Below, piece by piece: positions 21,096-28,733 of a stretch of DNA of 64,000 bases. Numbering within the stretch: the first letter of the stretch is position 1; every line of letters starts with the position of its first letter. A model generated the notes under the pieces. The model did no database searches. It saw only the letters and a list, made by a program, of their open reading frames with translations, and was not told where the DNA came from. The position numbers were made by a program, and so were the translations under genes. The stretch comes from Rhodococcus rhodnii NBRC 100604 (GTDB lineage: Bacteria > Actinomycetota > Actinomycetes > Mycobacteriales > Mycobacteriaceae), in assembly GCF_001894925.1 (NCBI RefSeq), contig NZ_BCXD01000003.1, forward strand, positions 1 through 64,000, written 5' to 3'.

Positions 21096-21138
21096 ACGCT
21101 AGACGCGCGGGCACGGTGGCACTTCTCGATTCCTGACC
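21096..21138 (-). promoter_or_regulatory. AraC-type box and promoter for the DUF1801-VOC operon
   Basis: Read on the minus strand, GGTCAGGAATCGAGAAG (21138 to 21122) is followed after exactly 19 bp by CTAGCGT (21102 to 21096), whose TAGCGT fits an actinobacterial -10 hexamer. The same 17-bp box with the same 19-bp spacing to the same heptamer lies before the VOC gene at 21607. The -35 region expected 17 bp upstream of TAGCGT overlaps the end of the box, as in activation by AraC-family proteins. The same box also overlaps the promoter region of the divergent AraC gene. Confidence 0.75.
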
Positions 21139-21164
21139 CGTCGGTGGGCTGGCACAATTCGGGT

Positions 21165-21596
21165 ATGACCCGCGCACGGGACCGGACGACGATCGCTGTG
21201 ATCCGCCGCGTACGCGACCGCATCGATCGTGAGTTCGCGCAGCCCTTGAATGTCGAAGAACTCGCGCGCGGTGCGAACCTGTCGGCCGGACACCTGAGCC
21301 GCGAGTTCCGCCGCGTCTACGGCGAATCGCCGTACTCGTATCTCATGACGCGCCGCATCGAGCGGGCGATGACGCTGCTCCGGCGCGGCGATCTCGGTGT
21401 CACCGACATCTGTTTCACCGTCGGCTTCTCGTCGCTGGGAACGTTCAGCACCCGGTTCTCGGAACTGGTGGGGATGCCACCGAGCGCCTATCGCGGCGAT
21501 CCGTCGCATTCCGTGGAAGGGATCCCGCCCTGTCTGGCGCGTCAGTTCACCAGACCGGTCAGGAATCGAGAAGCACCCGGCGGCGGGTCGGCCTAG
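21165..21596 (+). CDS. AraC-family transcriptional regulator (DNA-binding domain only)
   Basis: 143 residues made almost entirely of the AraC double helix-turn-helix: first HTH NVEELARGANLSAGHLSREF (about 26-45), second GVTDICFTVGFSSLGTFSTRF (about 77-97) followed by the typical LVGMPPSAYR. There is no effector-binding domain, as in MarA/SoxS-sized regulators. A CACAAT hexamer at 21152-21157 ends 7 bases before the ATG, suggesting a leaderless transcript. Identical boxes flank the gene, at 21122-21138 and inside its 3' end at 21557-21573, so it probably controls the divergent DUF1801-VOC operon, the downstream VOC gene, and perhaps itself. Confidence 0.9.
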   Translation: MTRARDRTTIAVIRRVRDRIDREFAQPLNVEELARGANLSAGHLSREFRRVYGESPYSYLMTRRIERAMTLLRRGDLGVTDICFTVGFSSLGTFSTRFSELVGMPPSAYRGDPSHSVEGIPPCLARQFTRPVRNREAPGGGSA

Positions 21597-21599
21597 CGT
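21557..21599 (+). promoter_or_regulatory. Second AraC-type box and leaderless promoter for VOC gene
   Basis: GGTCAGGAATCGAGAAG (21557-21573) lies within the last codons of the araC-like gene. Nineteen bases later comes CTAGCGT (21593-21599), and the VOC ATG follows 7 bases after the TAGCGT hexamer, which predicts a leaderless mRNA. It is a 17/17 match, in opposite orientation, to the box before the DUF1801 operon, with the same spacing to the same heptamer. Confidence 0.75.
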
Positions 21600-21606
21600 T
21601 CACGGC

Positions 21607-22011
21607 ATGAACATCGACATCCACTACGCGTTCCTGCCCCACACCGATGCGGAGGCCGCGCTCGGCTTCTACCGCGACCTGCTCGGTTTCGAGGTCCGCC
21701 AGGACGTCGGTTACGAGGACATGCGCTGGCTCACCGTCGGCCCGGTCGGGAGTTCGACCTCGATCGTGCTGCACCCGCCGGCGGTCGATCCGGGTATCAG
21801 CGACGACGAACGCGACACGATTCTGACGCTCATCGACAAGGGCGTCTACGGCGCCGTGACCCTCGCGACCGACGACCTCGACGCGCTTTTCGCGAAGCTG
21901 GAGGCGGGTGGGGCCGACGTCGTCCAGGAGCCGACGGACCAGGACTATGGCGTACGGGACTGCGCGTTCCGCGATCCGTCGGGGAACCTGATCCGCGTCA
22001 ACCAGATCTAG
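21607..22011 (+). CDS. VOC-family protein (glyoxalase-like, single domain)
   Basis: 134 residues with the paired VOC beta-alpha-beta modules: HTDAEAALGFYRDLLGFEVR near 11-30, and DYGVRDCAFRDPSGNLIRVN at the end. The PhnB/YaeR-like ending with a conserved Asp-Pro-x-Gly-Asn turn suggests a lyase or dioxygenase-like fold; the substrate is unknown. No Shine-Dalgarno site precedes the ATG. It shares its promoter box with the divergent VOC/DUF1801 operon, so the two VOC proteins are probably made together. Its TAG shares CTAG with the stop of the convergent WYL gene. Confidence 0.88.
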   Translation: MNIDIHYAFLPHTDAEAALGFYRDLLGFEVRQDVGYEDMRWLTVGPVGSSTSIVLHPPAVDPGISDDERDTILTLIDKGVYGAVTLATDDLDALFAKLEAGGADVVQEPTDQDYGVRDCAFRDPSGNLIRVNQI

Positions 22012-22973
22012 CGCGCCGCGGCGCGCGTCATCCGTTCGCCGGCGGCGGCGCGTGCGGCACGCACCTCGCCGCCCTCGAGCACATCGAACCGGAAGCCCGC
22101 GAGCCCGAGGTACAGCGCGAACTCGTCGGGGGAATGCGAGCCGGCTTCGAGGATGCTCGAATTCTCGTCCACCTCGGTCACCGAGGCGACCGTCGCGTCG
22201 AAGGACTGCCGGACGACATCGGCGGGAGCATGGACGTGTACGCGTGCCCGAAACGGATACGGCGCCGTCGTGATGCTGTGGGTCGTGAACTGCCGCACCG
22301 CATCGTCCGGGATCTGCCGCCGAACGAAATCGGTGTCCTGCGGCACCGCGTGGCGGATGCGGTCGACACGCAGTGTCCGCCACGCGCGTCGCTCGCGATC
22401 GAACGCGACGAGATACCACCGCTGCGGCGTGTGGACGATGCGGTACGGCTCCACCACGCGCCGCACCTCGGTGCCGTCGCGGCGGGTGTAGTCGAGGCGG
22501 GTCGTGCGCCGCCCGGCGATCGCCGAGGCGATCGTGGTGACGACCGTCAGATCGACGTCGGCCGGCCTCGGGTCGAGCGGCACCATCGACTCCGCGACGT
22601 CCTCCACCTGCCGGCGCACCGCCGGCGACAGCGAGCGTTCGAGCTTCGCCAGCGCACGCGCCGCCGCGTCCTCGAGTCCCGTCACGGCGCCGGCCGCTGC
22701 TGCCCGCAGCCCGACCGCGATCGCCACCGACTCGTCCGGCGCCAGCGCGAGCGGCGGGAGATTCGCGCCTGCTCCGAGCCGATACCCGCCGTGCCGGCCT
22801 CGGACGGCCTCGATGCCGTAACCGAGTTCGCGCAGGTCGTCGATGTCCCGCCGCAGTGTCCGCTCGCTGACCTCCAGGCGCTCACGCAACTCGGCGCCGC
22901 TCCACTCCCGTCGTGCCTGCAGTAGCGAGAGCAGTGCGAGGGTGCGACCCGTCGTTCGCGTCATGACATCCAT
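22008..22973 (-). CDS. WYL-domain HTH transcriptional regulator (YafY/DeoR type)
   Basis: 321 residues. The N-terminal winged helix (TLALLSLLQARREWSGAELR, then VSERTLRRDIDDLRELGY, about 11-52) is followed by a WYL domain with VEPYRIVHTPQRWYLVAFDR near 170-190 and a C-terminal WCX extension. WYL proteins bind nucleic acid or nucleotide ligands and often regulate stress or defence genes, but this one is most likely a local regulator; it is divergent from the epoxide hydrolase with 53 bp between them. Two starts are possible (MDVMTR at 22973, or MTR three codons later). Confidence 0.88.
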   Translation of the reverse strand: MDVMTRTTGRTLALLSLLQARREWSGAELRERLEVSERTLRRDIDDLRELGYGIEAVRGRHGGYRLGAGANLPPLALAPDESVAIAVGLRAAAAGAVTGLEDAAARALAKLERSLSPAVRRQVEDVAESMVPLDPRPADVDLTVVTTIASAIAGRRTTRLDYTRRDGTEVRRVVEPYRIVHTPQRWYLVAFDRERRAWRTLRVDRIRHAVPQDTDFVRRQIPDDAVRQFTTHSITTAPYPFRARVHVHAPADVVRQSFDATVASVTEVDENSSILEAGSHSPDEFALYLGLAGFRFDVLEGGEVRAARAAAGERMTRAAAR

Positions 22974-23026
22974 GATGGCCCGGAATCAGGCCGTATTGCG
23001 GCCGGAACGGCTGCGACGATCGGGTC

Positions 23027-24193
23027 GTGACCGACGCCGAGCAGTACCCCGACGTCCATCCCTTCCGTATCGAGATCGCCGACGCCGCGCTGGACGACCT
23101 GCGGAGTCGGCTGCGCGACACTCGACTCCCGCCTCCGCTACCGGGTGACGACTGGGACACCGGTGTCCCCGTCGCGGTGCTCGCCGACCTCGTCGACCGC
23201 TGGTTGCGTCACGACTGGCGCGCGACCGAGCGGCGACTGAACGCGCTGCCCCAGCTCACGACCCGTATCGACGGCCAGACCGTCCACGCCGTCCACATCC
23301 GATCGCCGCACCCGAACGCGACGCCGATCCTGCTGCTGCACGGCTGGCCGGGGTCGTTCCTCGAGTTCGAGGGTCTCATCGGTCCACTCACCGATCCTGT
23401 CGCCCACGGCGGCCACGCCGACGATGCGTTCCACGTGGTGATCCCGTCGCACCCCGGATTCGGGTTCTCGACACCGCTCGACGGTCCGGGGTGGACGGTG
23501 GAACGTACCGCGTCGGCCTACGCCGAACTCATGACCCGGCTCGGCTACGACAACTTCGCCGTCCACGGTGGCGATCACGGTGCGGCGATCGCACCCGAGA
23601 TCGCGCGGGCCGTGCCTGATCGCGTGATCGGTGTGCACGTGAACGGTTCGCTCTCGTTCGCCACGGAGGTCGACGACGACACCGCCGCGCGGCTGACGCC
23701 GATCGAACGAGATCGGCTGCGGCGCATCGCCGAATTCATGGAGCGCGAGTCCGGATACATCGCGATCCAGAGCACCCGCCCCGGCCTGATCGGTGTGATG
23801 ACCGCCGACAGCCCGGTGGCCCAGCTGGCATGGATCCACGACAAGCTGCAGGCGTGGACGTATCCGCAGTCCACGCCGGCCCTCGACGTGCTGGGGGAGC
23901 AGTTCGTGTTCGACAACGCGTCGCTGTACTGGCTCACCGCGAGCGGCGGGTCCTCGGCGCAGGTCACCTATGCGATGACCGCGGCATGGGGCGCGGCGAA
24001 ACAGGACTCGGGCGTCCCGACCGCCGTGATCGTCTTCGCACACGACGTCGGCCTGCGGTTCGCGGACGAGAAGGAGCACACCATCGTGCGCTGGACCGAC
24101 GTCGACGATCGGGGCGGGCACTTCGCGGCCATGGAGGAACCCGTGACGCTCGTCGACGACATCAGAGCCTTCTACGCCTCACTGCGGTCGTGA
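23027..24193 (+). CDS. Epoxide hydrolase (EHN family, alpha/beta hydrolase)
   Basis: 388 residues. The N-terminal EHN domain (FRIEIADAALDDLRSRLRDT, residues 12-31) is followed by an alpha/beta-hydrolase core. The oxyanion motif is HGWPGS (about 105-110), the nucleophile Asp is in VHGGDHGAAIAPE (about residue 183) and the catalytic His is in RGGHFAAME (about 366). The family opens epoxides by attack on an ester intermediate; juvenile-hormone-type or xenobiotic epoxides are typical substrates, and the physiological one is unknown. GTG start. It is divergent from the WYL regulator, a candidate controller. Confidence 0.9.
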   Translation: MTDAEQYPDVHPFRIEIADAALDDLRSRLRDTRLPPPLPGDDWDTGVPVAVLADLVDRWLRHDWRATERRLNALPQLTTRIDGQTVHAVHIRSPHPNATPILLLHGWPGSFLEFEGLIGPLTDPVAHGGHADDAFHVVIPSHPGFGFSTPLDGPGWTVERTASAYAELMTRLGYDNFAVHGGDHGAAIAPEIARAVPDRVIGVHVNGSLSFATEVDDDTAARLTPIERDRLRRIAEFMERESGYIAIQSTRPGLIGVMTADSPVAQLAWIHDKLQAWTYPQSTPALDVLGEQFVFDNASLYWLTASGGSSAQVTYAMTAAWGAAKQDSGVPTAVIVFAHDVGLRFADEKEHTIVRWTDVDDRGGHFAAMEEPVTLVDDIRAFYASLRS

Positions 24194-24249
24194 CCGGGTG
24201 ACGGCCGCACCGTGATGAGCTGGTGGGTGCAGCCACGTAGGGTCACGCC

Positions 24250-24645
24250 ATGCCACACGCACAGATAGAGGTTCGACGTCGCTGGTCCGTCGACGAAGAG
24301 ATCGCATTGATCGACGCCGTTCACGACTCCCTCGTCGCGGCGTTCCGGATTCCTCCGAACGACAAGCACATTCGCCTGATCGTTCACGAGCCGCACCGGT
24401 TCGCAGCGCCGCCGAGCCTCGCACGGCCGGAGTACCTCACTCTCGTGCACATCGATTGCTTCGCGGGACGCTCGCTCGATGCCAAGCGCAGGCTCTACCG
24501 AGAGCTCGTCGACCGGCTGGCAGAGGTCGGGGTGCCACGCGACCACGTGTCGATCACCGTCCGTGACATCCCGATCGAGAACTGGGGTGTGCGCGGGGGC
24601 CAGGCTGCGTGTGACGTCGACCTCGGATTCGAGATCGGCGTCTGA
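24250..24645 (+). CDS. Tautomerase / MIF-superfamily protein
   Basis: 131 residues beginning MPHAQIEVRRRWS. Pro2, exposed after Met removal, is the catalytic base of 4-oxalocrotonate tautomerase-superfamily enzymes. The double beta-alpha-beta organisation is seen in residues 1-60 and 64-131 (LTLVHIDCFAGRSLDAKRRL, HVSITVRDIPIENWGVRGG). Substrate unknown. TAGGGT at 24238-24243 ends 6 bases before the ATG and no ribosome site is seen, indicating leaderless expression. It converges on the SRPBCC gene across a 96-bp gap in which no strong hairpin was seen. Confidence 0.85.
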   Translation: MPHAQIEVRRRWSVDEEIALIDAVHDSLVAAFRIPPNDKHIRLIVHEPHRFAAPPSLARPEYLTLVHIDCFAGRSLDAKRRLYRELVDRLAEVGVPRDHVSITVRDIPIENWGVRGGQAACDVDLGFEIGV

Positions 24646-24741
24646 GCCGCTCGATCGCGCGTCGGCCCGCTATGCGCTCCGGTGTTCCGGTGTCGTCACA
24701 CAGTATCGACGAATCGCGCAGCGCGGATGTGACTTCGATCG

Positions 24742-25236
24742 TCAGGCGTAGAACCCGTCGCGCAGGTTCACGCCGTGCTCGACCCAGGCCTTCAGGGCGG
24801 CGAGCATCCCGGTCCAGCCCTCGCAGTTGCCGAAGGCGGCGGTTGCGCCGTCGAGAGTGGCACGCCACGACGATTCGCTGATGGTGACGAGGGTTCGCGT
24901 GTCGTCGTCGATCGGCTCGAACTCGAAGGTGGTCCGGGTCGTGCCGCTGCCGTCGGCGGCCTCGCCGCTCGCCCACGTGATCACGAGCCGCCGCGGCGGG
25001 TCGGCCTCGAGTACCTTCACGTCGAAGGCGCCGGGGAAGTCGGCGAAGTCCCATGAGACCGTGGCGCCGGTCTCGAGGCGGCCGCGCGCACCGCCCGTCG
25101 TGAAGTAGCGCGAGAGCTGTTCGGGATCGGCGACCGCCTCGTACACCTCGGCGCACGGCCGTCCGACGCGGCCGGAGACGGTGAACGAGAGTTCGGTGAG
25201 GCCGGAACGGGCCTGGGTTCTGTCCGGTGTATTCAT
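24742..25236 (-). CDS. SRPBCC / AHSA1-family protein
   Basis: 164 residues of the START-like AHSA1 type: VGRPCAEVYEAVADPEQLSR near 24-43, FTTGGARGRLETGATVSWDF, and the C-terminal helix CEGWTGMLAALKAWVEHG. Such genes usually sit beside an ArsR regulator and bind hydrophobic ligands or help proteins; no specific role is established. Here the ArsR gene is divergent rather than in tandem, and the two ATGs are separated by only 16 bp. The ATG lies at the edge of an A/T-rich stretch whose minus strand reads TATTTT 6 bases upstream, so the message is probably leaderless. Confidence 0.87.
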   Translation of the reverse strand: MNTPDRTQARSGLTELSFTVSGRVGRPCAEVYEAVADPEQLSRYFTTGGARGRLETGATVSWDFADFPGAFDVKVLEADPPRRLVITWASGEAADGSGTTRTTFEFEPIDDDTRTLVTISESSWRATLDGATAAFGNCEGWTGMLAALKAWVEHGVNLRDGFYA

Positions 25237-25255
25237 GTGATAAAAATACAACATG
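25234..25255. promoter_or_regulatory. Divergent overlapping promoters between SRPBCC and ArsR genes
   Basis: The two start codons are the arms of an imperfect palindrome CATGT-N12-ACATG (25234-25238, 25251-25255). The 16-bp spacer GTGATAAAAATACAAC is the most A/T-rich patch of the neighbourhood. It must contain both -10 elements (TAAAAA on plus, TATTTT on minus) and leaves no room for ribosome sites, implying two leaderless transcripts. An ArsR dimer bound here would block both. Confidence 0.6.
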
Positions 25256-25582
25256 TCAGTGGCCGGCGACACCCCCGAGACGGATGCGGACGAGCGCGTC
25301 TTCAAGGCATTGGCGTCGAGTACGCGCCGGCGCATCCTGGACACGCTCGCGGCGTCGTCCCGCACGACGGGGGAGTTGTGCGCGGCTTTTCCGGATCTCG
25401 ACCGCACGACGGTCCTGCAGCATCTCCGCGTTCTCGAACGCGCCGACCTCGTGACAGGACGGCGCGTCGGGCGGGAACGTCATCTGTCGCTCGCGCCGTT
25501 GCCGATCAAGCGGATCCACGACCGGTGGATCGCGAGCTACACCCGTGCTGCCGTCGATCTGCTCGACCGGCTGGACAGCTGA
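25253..25582 (+). CDS. ArsR-family transcriptional regulator
   Basis: 109 residues with a winged helix: ERVFKALASSTRRRILDTLA (residues 14-33), TGELCAAFPDLDRTTVLQHL (about 40-59), RVLERADLVTGRRVGRERHL. No CxC metal motif is present, so it is not a classical arsenic or zinc sensor; it belongs to the type paired with SRPBCC proteins. It is expected to repress itself and the divergent SRPBCC gene. Confidence 0.9.
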   Translation: MSVAGDTPETDADERVFKALASSTRRRILDTLAASSRTTGELCAAFPDLDRTTVLQHLRVLERADLVTGRRVGRERHLSLAPLPIKRIHDRWIASYTRAAVDLLDRLDS

Positions 25583-25607
25583 CTTCCGTGCTGCCGGCCC
25601 CGCGACC

Positions 25608-26657
25608 TCAGAAATAGAAGACGATCCAGCCGACGAACGGAATCATCGTCACGGCGAGGACGAGGCCGTTGAGCCACGGGTGGTCACGCAGGATCGCGAC
25701 GAACTCACGGATCGCCGCGCTCGGCAGGTAGTACCGGGCCGTCCGGGCCCCGACCGCGTAGCCCGGGATCCCCGCCGCCCGCATGAGCATCGCGCCGCGG
25801 AACGCGTGATAGTTGCTCGTCACGACGGCGACGTCACCCGAGATTCCGTGCTCGCGAAGGGCCGCTGCCGAATACCGCAGGTTCTCCTCGGTGTCGGTGG
25901 ATCGGTCCTCGAGCAGGACGTCGTCGGGATCGATGCCACCGGCGACGAGATGATCGGCCATCGCGCGCGCCTCGGACAACTGTTCGTCCGATCCGCGCCC
26001 ACCCGAGCACACGATGCGGGTGCTGTGGCCCGCGCGTCGCGATCGTTCGTACACCTCGGCGGCGCGGGCGAGCCGCGAGGCGAGCAGGGGACCGACACGG
26101 CGGCCGCCCTGCAGGCCCGCGCCGAGAACCACGACGGCGTCGACGGGCTTGCCGAATCGCTTCGTGGCCGTGAGGTAGCACGCGGAGTAGGCGAGATAGA
26201 CGACGAACACGAAACTCAGGTAACCGAGAGGTAGACCAGCCGCAGCGACCGTGAAGAAGACGCTCTCGGCGAGATCGGTGTCGAACCGCTCGACGACGAA
26301 CACCGACGCGACCGCCGCAAGGTAGCCGATCATGAGGCAGCCGAGCGCCAGCGAGAGGAGGTTCGCCGCGCTCCTCCCTTCTCGGCGCAGCATCACGACA
26401 CCGTTGGCGAGGAGGAACAGCGCGAGCACGAGGATGGACAGATAACCGAGCGCGCCGATCGCGAGCAGCGCCAGCGCGATGCGGGGAGCGGCCTCGACAT
26501 CGCTCTCGGCGACGGACGCGAGTACGTACACGATGCCGATCGCCGCCGCGGCGCCGATTGCAGCCGCAGCGAGGACACCCGTCCGCAGCGTCCTCGGATC
26601 GAGTCGTGCACTGACGGCGGTCGCCAGGACGAGGACCGCGACGACGAGCCACGTCAT
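25608..26657 (-). CDS. YdcF/ElyC-type DUF218 membrane protein
   Basis: 349 residues. An N-terminal membrane part with about five helices (residues 2-175, for example LLAIGALGYLSILVLALFLL) is followed by a DUF218 domain: DAVVVLGAGLQGGRRVGPLL, VCSGGRGSDEQLSEARAMAD, LLEDRSTDTEENLRYSAAAL, VAVVTSNYHAFRGAMLMRAA. A final hydrophobic helix ends the protein. DUF218 proteins (ElyC, SanA) act on envelope integrity, possibly undecaprenyl-phosphate or vancomycin sensitivity; the reaction is not known. ATG overlaps the ureD stop by 4 bp, so it is co-transcribed with urease although no functional link is known. Confidence 0.88.
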   Translation of the reverse strand: MTWLVVAVLVLATAVSARLDPRTLRTGVLAAAAIGAAAAIGIVYVLASVAESDVEAAPRIALALLAIGALGYLSILVLALFLLANGVVMLRREGRSAANLLSLALGCLMIGYLAAVASVFVVERFDTDLAESVFFTVAAAGLPLGYLSFVFVVYLAYSACYLTATKRFGKPVDAVVVLGAGLQGGRRVGPLLASRLARAAEVYERSRRAGHSTRIVCSGGRGSDEQLSEARAMADHLVAGGIDPDDVLLEDRSTDTEENLRYSAAALREHGISGDVAVVTSNYHAFRGAMLMRAAGIPGYAVGARTARYYLPSAAIREFVAILRDHPWLNGLVLAVTMIPFVGWIVFYF

Positions 26658-27310
26658 CGCGCCGTCTCCCTTGCGAGGGCGTGGACGTGCGCTGCGCGAC
26701 GCCGGTGCACGGAGCCCTCCGCCTCCAACTGGAGTGCGGCGGGAGCGGCGAGCCGGTGCCCGAGTGCGGTCGTCTGGGCGAGGCATCGTGTGCCGCCGAG
26801 GATCGCGGGATCGGCGAGCGCCCCCGGATCGAGGGTCAGTTCCTCGACGAGCACGACGGTGCCGTCGAGGCACGCGTGCGTGACGGTCGTGATGGTCCCG
26901 CCCTCCTCACCGGTCCGGCCGAGCACGAACACCTCGCCGAGCGTGCATCGGGCGTCACCGGCGAGGCGGATGTCGGTGCGGCGGTGCACCCGTGCTCCCG
27001 TCGCGACGACGAACGGCAGCGCGTCCCACGTCAGCGAACCGCCCGAGTCGATCTCGATCCCGACGGTCCACGACGCCGACGCGCCGCGCATGTCGTAGGC
27101 GACCGTACCGGAGGTCTCGACGAGTTCGAGCCGTGCGCCACGTCGGACCCGGACGTCGATGCGGACGTCGTCGCCCGCGAGCAGCAGGGCCTCGGCGGCG
27201 ACGAGCGCGACGCGGACGATGCCCCCTTCGTCGGGCAGCCGGCGGACGGCCAGCGAGCCCGTCGCCAGCCGGAGTCGGCCGTCGCTCCCGAGATCAACGA
27301 GCGTGCGAAT
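26654..27310 (-). CDS. ureD: Urease accessory protein UreD (non-canonical start)
   Basis: UreD scaffolds apo-urease with UreF and UreG for nickel loading. Recognisable family blocks are [56 protein letters not shown] and [13 protein letters not shown]. In this frame there is no ATG, GTG or TTG between the preceding in-frame stop and the ATG at 27091. Starting there would remove the first 73 residues, including strongly conserved strands. I propose initiation at ATT (27310), giving 218 residues and a 17-bp overlap with ureG. Sequence error or another non-AUG codon are alternatives. Coupling to ureG translation is likely. Confidence 0.8.
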   Translation of the reverse strand: MRTLVDLGSDGRLRLATGSLAVRRLPDEGGIVRVALVAAEALLLAGDDVRIDVRVRRGARLELVETSGTVAYDMRGASASWTVGIEIDSGGSLTWDALPFVVATGARVHRRTDIRLAGDARCTLGEVFVLGRTGEEGGTITTVTHACLDGTVVLVEELTLDPGALADPAILGGTRCLAQTTALGHRLAAPAALQLEAEGSVHRRRAAHVHALARETAR

Positions 27311-28058
27311 GATCGTGATCGCCTTCGTGCGTGTGGACGTGCGTCAGAACGGTGCCGTCCTCGCCGACGTGCGAGTGCGGTGCCATCGGGCCGGGGTCGA
27401 CCGGGGTGTGCCCTCCGGCGAGGACCGTCCGGGTCATCTCGCGTACCCAGCCCACGAGCGCGTCGATCGACGGCTGATCGTGCTTCGAGAGCCCGAGCAC
27501 CGGTCCGCCGTCGCGGGCGGCGGTCGCGTCGTCGAGCATCCGGGCGACGTCCACCTCGACGTGCGGCGCGAGGTCGGTCTTGTTGACGATGAGCAGATCC
27601 GCGCGCGCGATGCCCGGACCGCCCTTGCGTGCGACGTCGCCACCGCCCGCGACGTCGAGCACGAAGATCTGCGCATCGACGAGGGCGGGGGAGAAGGTCG
27701 CGGTGAGATTGTCGCCACCGGATTCGACGAGCACGAGATCGAGCGGCGCGAAGTCGCGCTCGATGTCCTCGACCGCGAGCAGATTGGGGGTGACGTCGTC
27801 GCGGATCGCCGTGTGCGGGCACGCGCCCGTCTCGACGGCCCGGATCCGCTCGACGTCGAGAACGCCCGCCGAGCGCAGGAACTGAGCGTCCTCGTCGGTG
27901 TAGATGTCGTTGGTGATCACGCCCATCGCCAGCTCGCCCGAGAGCTCACGGCACAGCAGTGCGATGAGCGAGCTCTTTCCCGTTCCGACGGGGCCCGCGA
28001 CGCCGAGCCGGAACGACCGGGTGCGGGGGGACGAGTCTGCGGGGGTGGTGTCAGGCAT
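27294..28058 (-). CDS. ureG: Urease accessory GTPase UreG
   Basis: 254 residues. It is a SIMIBI GTPase that delivers nickel to UreD/F-bound urease. The P-loop [18 protein letters not shown] is at about residues 19-36, with the nickel-binding and switch region [12 protein letters not shown] (the CPH motif) near 85-96, [15 protein letters not shown] near 117, and NKTD near 165. A His-rich C-terminal tail ([20 protein letters not shown] then HDHSH) is added, probably nickel-storing. This is notable because ureE, the usual His-rich nickel donor, is absent from the operon. ATG overlaps ureF by 8 bp. Confidence 0.95.
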   Translation of the reverse strand: MPDTTPADSSPRTRSFRLGVAGPVGTGKSSLIALLCRELSGELAMGVITNDIYTDEDAQFLRSAGVLDVERIRAVETGACPHTAIRDDVTPNLLAVEDIERDFAPLDLVLVESGGDNLTATFSPALVDAQIFVLDVAGGGDVARKGGPGIARADLLIVNKTDLAPHVEVDVARMLDDATAARDGGPVLGLSKHDQPSIDALVGWVREMTRTVLAGGHTPVDPGPMAPHSHVGEDGTVLTHVHTHEGDHDHSHAR

Positions 28059-28725
28059 GGAACAGTCTCCTGGTGGTTCGGGCGTGTGCCTCGGCATGGT
28101 CGTCGAGGACGGGTGCACTGCGCGCGGGAATGTCGCCGGGCGACTCCACGTGCGCGATCTCGTCGGCCATCGCCGCGATGTCGGGGTGCAGATCGAGGAC
28201 CCAGCGCATCGCCTGCGCGGGGTCGAGCGGGACGAGCTTGAGGGCAGCGGACGCGATCGTCTGGACGTCGTCGTATCCCACGAGCAGCGCGACCTGGCGG
28301 GCGTCGAGACCGGCGACAGCACCGACGACCCCGAGGACGACCGGCCGCACCGGGCGTTCGGACGTGAAGCCCGCGAACGCATCCGGCCACAGTCCCCGTG
28401 CCAGCCGGAGGTACCCGCGGCCGAGCTGCCGCGCGGTGTCGCGCATGGCGGCGCTCGGCGTGCGTGCGCACCACGCCGTCTCGACGCCGGAGAGGTCGTA
28501 CTCGCCGCGCAGCCAGGCCGCGCGTGCGGCGACCGCGGCCGCCGCCTCGACCGTCGTGATGGTGCGCAGCCTGGTCCGGGCGAGGTCGGGGATCTCGTGC
28601 AGTCGCCGCGGATTCGCGGCGAGACCGGCGAGGATCGCCGGTTCGAGACCCGCCGAGTGCGCGTGGCCGCCTGTCGGCAGCCGCGCGTCGGCGAGCATCG
28701 CGAGCACGAGCTGAGGATCGGACAC
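28051..28725 (-). CDS. ureF: Urease accessory protein UreF
   Basis: About 224 residues, all-helical. Characteristic blocks are [20 protein letters not shown] (residues 9-28) and [20 protein letters not shown] near 130. UreF forms the UreDFG activation complex. Two consecutive GTG codons (28728 and 28725) precede SDPQL. A GAGG ribosome site gives better spacing for the second, but the choice is uncertain by one codon. The gene begins 8 bp after ureC. Confidence 0.9.
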   Translation of the reverse strand: MSDPQLVLAMLADARLPTGGHAHSAGLEPAILAGLAANPRRLHEIPDLARTRLRTITTVEAAAAVAARAAWLRGEYDLSGVETAWCARTPSAAMRDTARQLGRGYLRLARGLWPDAFAGFTSERPVRPVVLGVVGAVAGLDARQVALLVGYDDVQTIASAALKLVPLDPAQAMRWVLDLHPDIAAMADEIAHVESPGDIPARSAPVLDDHAEAHARTTRRLFHA

Positions 28726-28733
28726 CACGAGCC

